The notes beneath the pieces are model-generated. The model was not told where the DNA came from. It saw only the letters and a list, made by a program, of their open reading frames with translations, and made no database searches. Below, piece by piece: positions 16,882 through 24,511 of a stretch of 26,711 bases of DNA (its first letter is position 1; each line of letters begins with the position of its first letter). The stretch comes from Lentisphaeria bacterium UBA1776 (GTDB lineage: Bacteria; Verrucomicrobiota; Lentisphaeria; Victivallales; Victivallaceae). The stretch lies in the NCBI GenBank assembly GCA_002314605.1, contig DCGO01000078.1:2917-29627 (forward strand), given 5' to 3'. Both the position numbers and the translations under genes were made by a program.

Positions 16882-17760
16882 ATGAAAACCGACCGGTCGC
16901 AGTTTTTCTTCTGGGGCGTTGAAACGGGCCGCCGGCTGTATGTCCGAAGCTGCGGGGATTTCATACTGGTCCCCCCGGACCGCGAGATGATCCGGAGGGT
17001 GGATTTCGGGGAAATTTTCTGGCCGATCGCCGGACACTGCCGGTTTCTGGCGGGGGGAAGAGAGGCGATCCTCCGACCGGGGTATGTCTGGTATTATCCC
17101 CCGGGAGCCCTCCATGAATACCAGCCGCTGGACGCTTTTCACTACTGTTTTCTGACGGTGGCCGGGGAGCATGCCGCAAACATGTTCGAGCTTCTGGACA
17201 TCCGGCCCGGCCTGAACCGGGCGGGGACGTGTCCCCATCCCCTCTTCACCTCGCTGTGCAATGAGTTGACCGAACACACCGTCCGGCACAGGGTCAACGC
17301 TGCGGCCACCGCGTTCCGGATTCTTGCCGAGGTCGCGGTCCGGCCCCGGAAAAACAATGATTTTCAGAATTCCATGCTGGAAGCCAGAAACCGAATCGAC
17401 ACGGATTTCGGCGACCCGGATCTGAGCGTGAATACGCTGGCGGAGGATTATCACATGCACCGGGGGAGTTTCAGCCGGGCCTTTCACAAGGCCTTTGACA
17501 TGACCGTCAGCGACTACATGGTCATGGTCCGGCTGAAGAATGCCATTGATATGCTCAGTACCACGGATCTCCCTGTGAAAACCGTTTCCGTTGAGTGCGG
17601 TTTCCGCTCCGCCAATTACTTTGCCAAAGTGTTTCTTGCCAAGGTAGGGATGACGCCGAAGGATTACCGGCTCAGGAAATACTCCCGGAAAAACCTTCCG
17701 GTGTCCTTTCCGGATTCACTCGCGAATCAGCAGAAAAGCGGCCCCGGCAGGCGTTTTTGA
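16882..17760 (+). CDS. AraC-family transcriptional regulator
   Basis: The 292-aa product has a cupin-like N-terminal sensing domain ('LRPGYVWYYPPGALHEY', 64-80) and a C-terminal AraC DNA-binding domain with two helix-turn-helix units (about 181-204 and 229-253), ending with the family signature 'VECGFRSANYFAKVFLAKVGMTPKDYR'-type helix at 237-263. It probably senses a sugar ligand and activates the divergent GH2-led operon. The start at 16882 has AGGTG (16867-16871) ten bases upstream. Its last 45 bases overlap, in antisense, the end of the GH36-like gene, so the final ~15 residues and those of its neighbour constrain each other. Confidence 0.93.
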   Translation: MKTDRSQFFFWGVETGRRLYVRSCGDFILVPPDREMIRRVDFGEIFWPIAGHCRFLAGGREAILRPGYVWYYPPGALHEYQPLDAFHYCFLTVAGEHAANMFELLDIRPGLNRAGTCPHPLFTSLCNELTEHTVRHRVNAAATAFRILAEVAVRPRKNNDFQNSMLEARNRIDTDFGDPDLSVNTLAEDYHMHRGSFSRAFHKAFDMTVSDYMVMVRLKNAIDMLSTTDLPVKTVSVECGFRSANYFAKVFLAKVGMTPKDYRLRKYSRKNLPVSFPDSLANQQKSGPGRRF

Positions 17761-19578
17761 CGGCCCGATTTCCAGTTTGCCCCCCCGGATGTTCCACGGA
17801 AGTCCGCCGGAAAAGGCTTTGCGGAGTTTCATCCCCGGCACGAGGTCCGGCAGCAGGGGCTTTTCAAGTCTGGAAAAGGTGTGGAACACGGCCAGCTGCA
17901 TGTCGGGGGTGTTTTTGTAAAACACCTGCCAGCCGGAGGGGACCATGCAGCTGTCGCCGATGATATGTCCCAGACGGTATTCTCCGGACTGCAGGGCGGG
18001 ACGGGCTTCCCTGTAAAACTCCAGAAATTCCCGGAATACAGTCTGCTCCCTGCCGGTCCATCCGGCGGGATCCCCGGCGAAAACCGGTCTCCCCACGAGG
18101 GATGCGGCAAGTCTCCCGACAAGATCGCCGCCGCCGGCTAAATCAGTCCGGATCCCGGATTTGAAGCTGGGGGTCAGCATCTGGCGGTCCAGCGCCGCCA
18201 TGGTCATGGCGTTTTCAGGGAGAATCGCCATCCCGGTCATCATATCCGCCAGGGTCAGCCACCTGGGCGAAAAGCGTCCGGTCTCCCGGGTGCAGAATTC
18301 CATGAAGAGTCCCGGCAGGTTCCGGCGGAGTTCCGCATAAAGGGCGAAAAGGCTGTCCGTGTATTCCCGCAGGCTTTCCGGCGGCGATCCGGCGCCGTCG
18401 CAGCCGCAGCAGAAGGCGGCGGGTGAGAGGAGTTTCACGTATCCGATATGCTTCTCCTTGAGTTCGCCGCAGAGTTTTTCCAGCAGCGTTTTCCGGCATC
18501 CGGGATCCCGGTAATCGATGAAGACCCGGTTCCCGGTCCGGAGCGGCGCCCCGTCCAGCGTAAGGATCCCTTCGGGGGGCTCTGCTGCCTGAGCGGTCTC
18601 CATATCCAGCGTCACGCCGGGGATCAGTCCGGCGGCGGCGATCTCACAAAGTCCTTTTGCATCCGATCCCTCTTCAAGAACATAGTACCGGATGCCGGAT
18701 GCTTTCAGAAATGACAGTGTTTTCTCCGAGAAGGGGCCGTTGTAAATGCCGGAGAGCTCCGGCGGATCTGCGGGAAACTGGCTCTTCTGCAACCGGTTGA
18801 AGAGGTCGAGGATGTCGCCTTTGACACAGGCCAGCACCGCCGCCGGGGTCCGGAAAAGCCCTCCTGCCGGGACGGCAAGTCCGTGACCGCAGAATCCCCT
18901 GTCCGGCAATCCTCCGGAGAGGCTCATGGCGCATCCGGAAGAGGCGAATTCCAGCATCCACGGTCCGCTGTTTTCCAGCTGGACACCCCACAGCACCCCG
19001 TTGGCGCGGTCCTCGATCCCCGCAAAGGGGTAGTATTCTTCCACCGGCATGGAGCCGCCGGTCCCGAACCGCAGACAATTGGGCCGTTCCATCCCGGCCC
19101 GCTCCATGGAGAGTTCCTCGTGGTGCCAGCGCTCCGTGACCCGTTCCAGAAAACACTTTCCGTTTTCAAAGGGGGAGATCATCCCCAGAGAAAAGGAGGA
19201 AAGCTGATCCAGTTTGAGTTCATGGGAGGTCTGATTTTCCGCTTCAAGCCGGATGCGCACCCAGCCGTCATGGAGTTCCGCGATGTGATAAAGGAGGAGT
19301 CCGTCACCGTATTGGAAGCAGGTCGTGATTTTCCCATCCGATGCTTTCTGCGACCGGAAGTTGAGTTCATCCAGACACGGGAAGTTCCGCATGGAACCGG
19401 AGGTCCCGCCGAAAGGCGTCCCGGCAGGTTTGAACCGGACCATGCTTTCCGGATGTCTGCCCTCCGTCCGCACCCGGTCCCGCATGGCCGCAGGGATCAT
19501 GGCCAGATCAAAAACATCCCCCTCGCGGAGATACAGGACCTGCAGATCCCCGCAGTCAAATGAACTGAAGATTTCCAT
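17716..19578 (-). CDS. GH36-like (melibiase-type) protein lacking the catalytic aspartates
   Basis: The 620-aa product follows the GH36 alpha-galactosidase plan: an N-terminal beta-supersandwich (about 20-260), then a TIM barrel with 'IRYYVLEEGSD' (296-306) at the place of the family's 'VLDDGW' and 'FIDYRDPGCRKTLLEKL' (353-369) at the place of 'LDLSNPEVR'. The usual 'YIKWD.NR' carrying the nucleophile is replaced by 'YVKLLSP' (380-386), and the usual 'GGGRFDPG' carrying the acid/base is replaced by 'ETGRFSPRW' (432-440), so both Asp residues are missing (Leu384, Ser437). It may bind sugar without cleaving it, or use other residues. No signal peptide. It is the last gene of the nagA-led operon, six bases after the creatininase-like gene. 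The family call is by motif order; a remote relation to GH27/GH31-type barrels is possible. Confidence 0.65.
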   Translation of the reverse strand: MEIFSSFDCGDLQVLYLREGDVFDLAMIPAAMRDRVRTEGRHPESMVRFKPAGTPFGGTSGSMRNFPCLDELNFRSQKASDGKITTCFQYGDGLLLYHIAELHDGWVRIRLEAENQTSHELKLDQLSSFSLGMISPFENGKCFLERVTERWHHEELSMERAGMERPNCLRFGTGGSMPVEEYYPFAGIEDRANGVLWGVQLENSGPWMLEFASSGCAMSLSGGLPDRGFCGHGLAVPAGGLFRTPAAVLACVKGDILDLFNRLQKSQFPADPPELSGIYNGPFSEKTLSFLKASGIRYYVLEEGSDAKGLCEIAAAGLIPGVTLDMETAQAAEPPEGILTLDGAPLRTGNRVFIDYRDPGCRKTLLEKLCGELKEKHIGYVKLLSPAAFCCGCDGAGSPPESLREYTDSLFALYAELRRNLPGLFMEFCTRETGRFSPRWLTLADMMTGMAILPENAMTMAALDRQMLTPSFKSGIRTDLAGGGDLVGRLAASLVGRPVFAGDPAGWTGREQTVFREFLEFYREARPALQSGEYRLGHIIGDSCMVPSGWQVFYKNTPDMQLAVFHTFSRLEKPLLPDLVPGMKLRKAFSGGLPWNIRGGKLEIGPSKTPAGAAFLLIRE

Positions 19579-19584
19579 ATCGGT

Positions 19585-20331
19585 TTACTTTTTGACGTCT
19601 CCGAAGAGAATTTTTTCCATATCGAAGGAGGAGGCTTCCAGCGCTCCGTCGCCCCACTCCGGCGTGGCTTCTTTGGCCGGACGGCTGAACCAGAGGGATT
19701 CGTCCAGACGGTCCATTTCCACATTTTCCGGGCAGATGACCATGGCTTCGCTGGTTTCCAGTTTGCCGGCGTGGTCCCCGCCGTATTTTTTGCGGGTCTC
19801 CGGTCCCCGGATGGGGTGGACACCGATCCACTTGAAGGGATCGTTGTTTCCGGAGTAGTAGGAGGCGAATTTCTCGGTCCCCCACCAGCCTTCGCCGGTC
19901 TCTTTTTCCAGCCACTCGAAGATCACATGGCGGGCGGCGAACCGGAAGGCCAGATCCGTCGGCATCCCCTGATCGAACCCTTCGGTCTGATGGGACACAA
20001 AGGCGTGGATGTTGCGGAATCCCACCCGCAGGAGCCCCCGGAAGATCTCTTCCGCCACGGGGATGATCTTTTCGGAATCCACCTGGATCGTGCCGTTGCG
20101 TTCCGGTTTGGCCACCGCCAGAGAGGCGGCACCGTAGTAGAAGGGGGGCAGCACCACCAGTTCCGGTCGGCGCTTCTCGATCCGGTTGAGGGCGTCGATG
20201 CAGGTGAAGCAGTCCACGCCGAATGGCAGGTGTTCCGCGTGATATTCGATGACCCCCAGCGGCAGGGCCACCGGGTAATTCTTGTCCAGCGCCTCACGGA
20301 GCTGGTAGGGGAGCATGTTGAGATATTGCAT
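19585..20331 (-). CDS. Creatininase-family metal-dependent amidohydrolase
   Basis: The 248-aa product has the creatininase fold signature 'PLGVIEYHAEHLPFGVD' (24-40), giving metal ligands Glu29, His31 and Asp40 with the same spacing as Pseudomonas creatininase, then His114 in 'VSHQTEG' and 'GGDHAGKLETSEAM' (184-197) with His187 and Glu192. The usual 'HGGN' is changed to 'HQTEG', so the second metal site differs. The length is normal for the family. Members open cyclic amides or lactam-like rings, or act on formamide groups in cofactor and sugar pathways, so true creatinine breakdown is unlikely in this sugar operon. AAGGA lies about nine bases before ATG 20329-20331. A hydrolase for an N-acyl or cyclic sugar derivative is inference. 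Confidence 0.8.
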   Translation of the reverse strand: MQYLNMLPYQLREALDKNYPVALPLGVIEYHAEHLPFGVDCFTCIDALNRIEKRRPELVVLPPFYYGAASLAVAKPERNGTIQVDSEKIIPVAEEIFRGLLRVGFRNIHAFVSHQTEGFDQGMPTDLAFRFAARHVIFEWLEKETGEGWWGTEKFASYYSGNNDPFKWIGVHPIRGPETRKKYGGDHAGKLETSEAMVICPENVEMDRLDESLWFSRPAKEATPEWGDGALEASSFDMEKILFGDVKK

Positions 20332-20343
20332 GGCTGATATTCC

Positions 20344-21279
20344 TTAAAATCTGCATCCGGTGGTTTCCGCCGCCCAGAGGGCGGTTTCGATGACGGCTTC
20401 CTCCGGGGTGCAGGAGGGTTTGTATTCCAGATCCCGGGCGGCCTTGTCTATGGCAAAACACATGTGTTCCGCCAGAAATTTCAGGCCGATCTCGTTGATG
20501 GAGCTTCCGTATTTCGCCAGCATGGCATCCACGGTCATGTAGTTGATGACCGGCTTTCGGTTGAAGACGGAGGCGGTCAAGGCGAGGTAATCATTCAGAC
20601 TGAAGGCGTGGCTGAGGCAGATATTGTAGATCTGTCCGACGGCGGCGTCTGGATGGACCAGCGCCAGGTAGAAGGAATTGGCCAGATCCCTCACATGGAT
20701 GGGCTGCAGCAAGGCTCTCCCGTCATTGGGAAGGTCCAGCGTTTTTTCCGCAATGACATCGGCAATGAAATCCGTGCGGCGGCCCCCCACGTTGTCCATA
20801 GGGAGCATGCCCGGACCGGTGATGTAGCAGGGCCGGATCACCGTGGCCGGAAAACCCTGTTCCCGGCAAAGCTGCATGACCTGATTGTCCACGATCCGTT
20901 TCTGATCCCAGCCGGTCCCCCGGGCGAAGCCCTTGTAGAAGGCCGTTTCATTGCAGGGGATGAAGGGCAGCGGCGTATATCCCCCGGTGGAACTGCAGTG
21001 GAGATAGTGCTGCATACGGGTGGCGTACTTGTGGACGAGTTCAATGGATCTCTCCGAGGGGACCGTGTCGATGACATGGGTGTAGGGCGTCTCGAAAATT
21101 TGCCGCATGGACCCTTCGTCTTCCTTGTCCGCCGTAATGACTTTCAGATCGGCGATCTCCTTCTCGAAGGTTTTTTTCTTTCCCCGGGTCACGATGGTGA
21201 GGTCATAGTTTTTTGCCGCAAGGTTGAGGGCAATGTTGTGGCCGAGCCAGCCGGAGCCTCCGAACAACAGAATTTTCAT
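20344..21279 (-). CDS. Atypical NAD(P)-dependent epimerase/dehydratase (extended SDR)
   Basis: The 311-aa product starts with the dinucleotide-binding GGSGWLG loop (7-13) and has the extended-SDR features 'HCSSTGGY' (94-101), 'VIRPCYITGPG' and 'PIHVRDLANSFYLAL'. The catalytic pair Tyr-x-x-x-Lys is incomplete: Lys127 is present in 'TGWDQKR', but the Tyr position is Gly123. Relatives lacking Tyr occur among atypical epimerase-like SDRs, some with binding rather than oxidoreductase roles. AAAGGAA lies about ten bases before ATG 21277-21279. It lies 12 bases upstream of the creatininase-family gene and 18 bases downstream of the SGNH gene. It probably acts on a sugar or nucleotide-sugar; the reaction is not determined by sequence. 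Confidence 0.8.
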   Translation of the reverse strand: MKILLFGGSGWLGHNIALNLAAKNYDLTIVTRGKKKTFEKEIADLKVITADKEDEGSMRQIFETPYTHVIDTVPSERSIELVHKYATRMQHYLHCSSTGGYTPLPFIPCNETAFYKGFARGTGWDQKRIVDNQVMQLCREQGFPATVIRPCYITGPGMLPMDNVGGRRTDFIADVIAEKTLDLPNDGRALLQPIHVRDLANSFYLALVHPDAAVGQIYNICLSHAFSLNDYLALTASVFNRKPVINYMTVDAMLAKYGSSINEIGLKFLAEHMCFAIDKAARDLEYKPSCTPEEAVIETALWAAETTGCRF

Positions 21280-21297
21280 AAACAGGGTTCCTTTCTT

Positions 21298-22278
21298 TTA
21301 TTTCTGATACAGTTTTTTGAATGCCGTATCCCGTTTCTGATACAGGGGCGTCAATTTTGCGTCCGGGTCTTTCAGGGTCGCGATGATCACGGGAAGCATT
21401 TTGTTCCAGTATTTGAAATCGTTCCCTTTCAGTTGAGCGACCCAGTTTTTATAGAATCTGATCTGCTCTTCCACGGTCTTGCAGGAGTCAGGGATGCGGG
21501 AGCAGTAGGCTTCGATCCCCTGAATCTGCCGCTGAATATCCCAGCACTGCATGGCCTTTTTCTCTTTCGCACCGGGGGTGTACGCTTTGCCGATGACGGC
21601 CCGGGCGATTATGAGATGCTCTTTCTTTGACGGATGGACCCGGTCCGTTTTCCCCCGTGGAAATTCCGCGTCACATTCCAGCAGGTTCTTCAGCACCGGC
21701 GTGTAAATGTCGATGAACTCCGCGCCTTTCGCCCCGGCCAGACGCTTTTCGATCACCAGCAGATTTCTGACGCCGGAAGTGTTCATGTTCGGTCTTACTT
21801 TCGCCTTGATCTCAGGGTTGGCCGACTCGTTATAGGGCGGGGTGGCGAGGATCACGACTTTTACCTTCGCCTTGTTGAAAATGTCCACAAGTTCCCCCAG
21901 CTCTTTTTCGAACCGCTTGAACACAGGATATTTCCGGTATGCGGCATCAAAGGGGAGGTCCTTTTCCGCAAAGCGTGTGGTGAACTGGAGATCGTTGGTG
22001 CCGATCATGATCAGCACCAGATCCGGTTTTTCCTGTTTCAGCATCCGGTCCGCACGCTTCAGGAGTTTCGGGACGGTGTCACCGCTGATCCCTTTGTTGA
22101 CCACCTCACGGGGGTGGGACGGATCGCTTTCCGCAAGGTACTCCTGAAGATACATGTGGTAGTATCCCCCGTGGGTAATGCTGTCCCCGAAGCAGACGAT
22201 CTTTTTATACGGCGAAAAATCGTAGGCGAAAAGGGACAGCGCAACGAAGAATGTCGAAAGAAAAATGTATTTCTTCAT
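21298..22278 (-). CDS. Secreted SGNH/GDSL-type esterase
   Basis: The 326-aa product has a signal peptide (1-18, MKKYIFLSTFFVALSLFA). All SGNH blocks are visible: Ser33 in 'GDSITHG', Gly66 in 'KGISGDT', Asn95 in 'GTND', and Asp212 and His215 in 'TDRVHPS'. Enzymes of this type commonly remove acetyl or other acyl groups from glycans. A C-terminal helical extension of about 90 residues ('CWDIQRQ' onward) is additional to the core. The gene begins behind GAGGTG that overlaps the stop of the upstream six-hairpin gene (3-base gap). It is the only clearly exported product of the second operon, suggesting that the acyl group is removed before import. Confidence 0.9.
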   Translation of the reverse strand: MKKYIFLSTFFVALSLFAYDFSPYKKIVCFGDSITHGGYYHMYLQEYLAESDPSHPREVVNKGISGDTVPKLLKRADRMLKQEKPDLVLIMIGTNDLQFTTRFAEKDLPFDAAYRKYPVFKRFEKELGELVDIFNKAKVKVVILATPPYNESANPEIKAKVRPNMNTSGVRNLLVIEKRLAGAKGAEFIDIYTPVLKNLLECDAEFPRGKTDRVHPSKKEHLIIARAVIGKAYTPGAKEKKAMQCWDIQRQIQGIEAYCSRIPDSCKTVEEQIRFYKNWVAQLKGNDFKYWNKMLPVIIATLKDPDAKLTPLYQKRDTAFKKLYQK

Positions 22279-22281
22279 ATT

Positions 22282-24510
22282 TCACCTCACCTGGATGTTT
22301 TTGGTTTCACCGGCGGCAAAACGCACCTGCCCGGCGGCTTTGCCGTTGATGGTCAAGACGGTCGTGTGGCTCCGGCCAAGCTCATTTTGAACGGTGATCT
22401 CCCCCTTGTCCCAATCGGTGTTGAGAACCCTGACACAGTCCAGTCCGAAGGCCTGTCTGCGTTCCGTATTGACGGCGATCCCGCCGAATTCCCGGAAGAT
22501 CTTGCCGATATAGAGATAGAGGTCGATGAAGAGCGAATAACTGTTCTCCGGGTAGGAGTGTTTGTAAAGGCCCGACTCGTCGTCCATCTGAGGGTTGTTT
22601 TCGTAAATGCTGTACAGGATCTGATCTTTGTGGGGATTGCCCTCCAGACTTTTCTCATCCCGGTGCAGCATGACCTGCCGGAAGGTGGCGATGCCCCGCT
22701 CCATGTAGATCGCCTTGCCGGTGGCTTTGTAGAGACGCATCAGGAGATACGCCACCCACGCCACCGACTGGTTCCCCGTGGCGGTGCACTGGGTCCGGGA
22801 GTAATCCGGCCAGGTGTAGTAGCTTGTGGCGATCATGCCCCGGGACTTCCAGTTGATGGTGTCGTAGAAACTCCCAGGAACGTTGGGGATGTTATACCCC
22901 ATCTGCATGATATTGCCGTACAGCTGGACCTTTTCGGCGGCATCCAGCCATTTGGGATCCTTCTCCTGATCAAAGAGGTCGAGGAACGCCCAGAGCATGG
23001 TCCGGTACCCGTCCACGTCCCAGAAATCCGGGTAATCCGTTTCGCACCCGCCCATGGAGAACATGCCCAGCTCCTCCATATCGAGGAGACAGCGTTCCGC
23101 CGTTTTGAGATAGGCCGTGCGGAGCCGCCCGTCCCCGGTGGCCTGATACATCTTGATGATGGCGGGGATCCAGGTCTGGGTCTCGGAATACTGGCTGATC
23201 CAGCCGGCCTTTTCCTTGGGGGTCAGATCGGCGTAATACAGCCGCCGGAAGTGGCCGTCGGGCTGCTGGAGTTTCAGCACATCGTCCACAATGGTGAAGG
23301 GATACCGGGTCTGGAAGAGGGTCTCGTCCTGCAGATAGAGGGTCATGGCATCGTAGATCATCTCCGGCAGCGCCAGAGAATCCAGCGCCTCCGCCTCAAA
23401 GGGGGCCCCCCAGCCGGTTTTTTCGCAGAAGGGCATGATGTTTCGCATGAAATCCCCGGTATGGAAGGGGAAGGTAAGCTTTGAATTGCCCGCATAATGG
23501 TTGTAGATATAGAAATTGATCAGTTTGACCGTGCGCTCCCGGTATTCCGCATTGCCGGTCTCTTTCCAGCGGCGGAAGAATTCGTTGGCCTTGAGGAGAT
23601 CGTATTCCAGCCACGAGCAGCCGAACTGGTCCGGGGGACGGTAGCCGTTTTTGAACTGACCGAAGAACTCGGAAAAGTAGTGGGCCGCATAGTGATCCGC
23701 TTCTTCCACTCCTTTGAGTTCAGAGCGGGGCCAGATGGAGACGAATTTTTCCACAAAGTCGGCCATATCGGTCTGGGGCGTGTGGACGGGGGATTTATCG
23801 ATGTTCCAAAGCACGTTGGAGAGGACTCCTGCATGCTCCTCCCCCGCCTTGCCGAAGAACCAGAAATAACGCAGGTCCAGGGGCCCGTCCACGGGCGTGC
23901 GCAGCTGGAAGACGTGGGCCAGCTCCGTATCGTCCCGCTCGGTCGAGGAAATGCGGTCGATATCCGTTTCCAGATATGCTTCGCCGAAGTAGAGGTGTCC
24001 GGAACAGGTGTAGAAAATGCGGTTGTTGCCGCCCCGGCAAAGGTAGTCGCTCCACTCTTTTTTGAAGGGGTATTCCCCCTGATTCATCTTGCGGGAGATC
24101 CACTTGTAGGATACATAGGTGAAATCCGCCACCGGCCCCTCGTTGAAGTAAGCCGAACGGAATACGCCGCTGCCCGCATGGTTGTAATGGACATCGCGGA
24201 CAAAATAGAGTTCCCCCTCGGCCGGGTCTTCTGCGACTGTGATGCGTTCGCTTCCGGTTCCGGTTTCGATTTGGATCTGATCTTTGTCACAGCTTACCCG
24301 GGTGACTTGCCCCAGATCGGACTCCGCTTTTTTGCGCCAGAGATCGCGCTCGAAAATGTAGGCCCGCAGGAGATTGCCGCAGACGATCACGGCCTTGTCT
24401 TCCCGGATCAGTTCCGCCTCGTGTTCCGGCAGTTCCGGCAGTTTATAATACCGCGCCCGGTTGGTGTAGTCCACGATCTTCTGCTGCCGTGCGAAAATTT
24501 CTTCGTACAT
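22282..24510 (-). CDS. Unclassified protein with six-hairpin ((alpha/alpha)6) glycosidase-like barrel
   Basis: I do not recognise the family. The 742-aa product has an N-terminal beta-rich region (about 1-230, including 'VHYNHAGSGVFRSAY'), followed by a run of helical hairpins (about 245-650) with the repeating pattern 'A..Y..TG...Y..RA' typical of alpha-toroid glycosidases ('MYQATGDGRLRTAYLKTAER', 'LYKATGKAIYMERGIATF'), and a short C-terminal beta domain. Candidate active-site acids lie in 'GGCETDYPDFWDVDGYR' but cannot be assigned. There is no signal peptide, so a cytoplasmic site is likely. AGGAG precedes ATG 24508-24510 by nine bases and sits within the end of the nagA-like gene, which stops one base upstream. 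It may cleave the oligosaccharide that feeds NagA; this is inference. Confidence 0.55.
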   Translation of the reverse strand: MYEEIFARQQKIVDYTNRARYYKLPELPEHEAELIREDKAVIVCGNLLRAYIFERDLWRKKAESDLGQVTRVSCDKDQIQIETGTGSERITVAEDPAEGELYFVRDVHYNHAGSGVFRSAYFNEGPVADFTYVSYKWISRKMNQGEYPFKKEWSDYLCRGGNNRIFYTCSGHLYFGEAYLETDIDRISSTERDDTELAHVFQLRTPVDGPLDLRYFWFFGKAGEEHAGVLSNVLWNIDKSPVHTPQTDMADFVEKFVSIWPRSELKGVEEADHYAAHYFSEFFGQFKNGYRPPDQFGCSWLEYDLLKANEFFRRWKETGNAEYRERTVKLINFYIYNHYAGNSKLTFPFHTGDFMRNIMPFCEKTGWGAPFEAEALDSLALPEMIYDAMTLYLQDETLFQTRYPFTIVDDVLKLQQPDGHFRRLYYADLTPKEKAGWISQYSETQTWIPAIIKMYQATGDGRLRTAYLKTAERCLLDMEELGMFSMGGCETDYPDFWDVDGYRTMLWAFLDLFDQEKDPKWLDAAEKVQLYGNIMQMGYNIPNVPGSFYDTINWKSRGMIATSYYTWPDYSRTQCTATGNQSVAWVAYLLMRLYKATGKAIYMERGIATFRQVMLHRDEKSLEGNPHKDQILYSIYENNPQMDDESGLYKHSYPENSYSLFIDLYLYIGKIFREFGGIAVNTERRQAFGLDCVRVLNTDWDKGEITVQNELGRSHTTVLTINGKAAGQVRFAAGETKNIQVR

Positions 24511-24511
24511 C

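Noticed and set aside
16765..17487. Upstream extension of the GH2 reading frame by about 240 codons
   Set aside because: The extension lies beyond the likely transcription start and antisense to the AraC gene; GH2 homology begins at 16764.
21634..23484. 616-codon open frame antisense to the SGNH and six-hairpin genes
   Set aside because: It crosses two real gene boundaries on the other strand and shows no domain or export signal.
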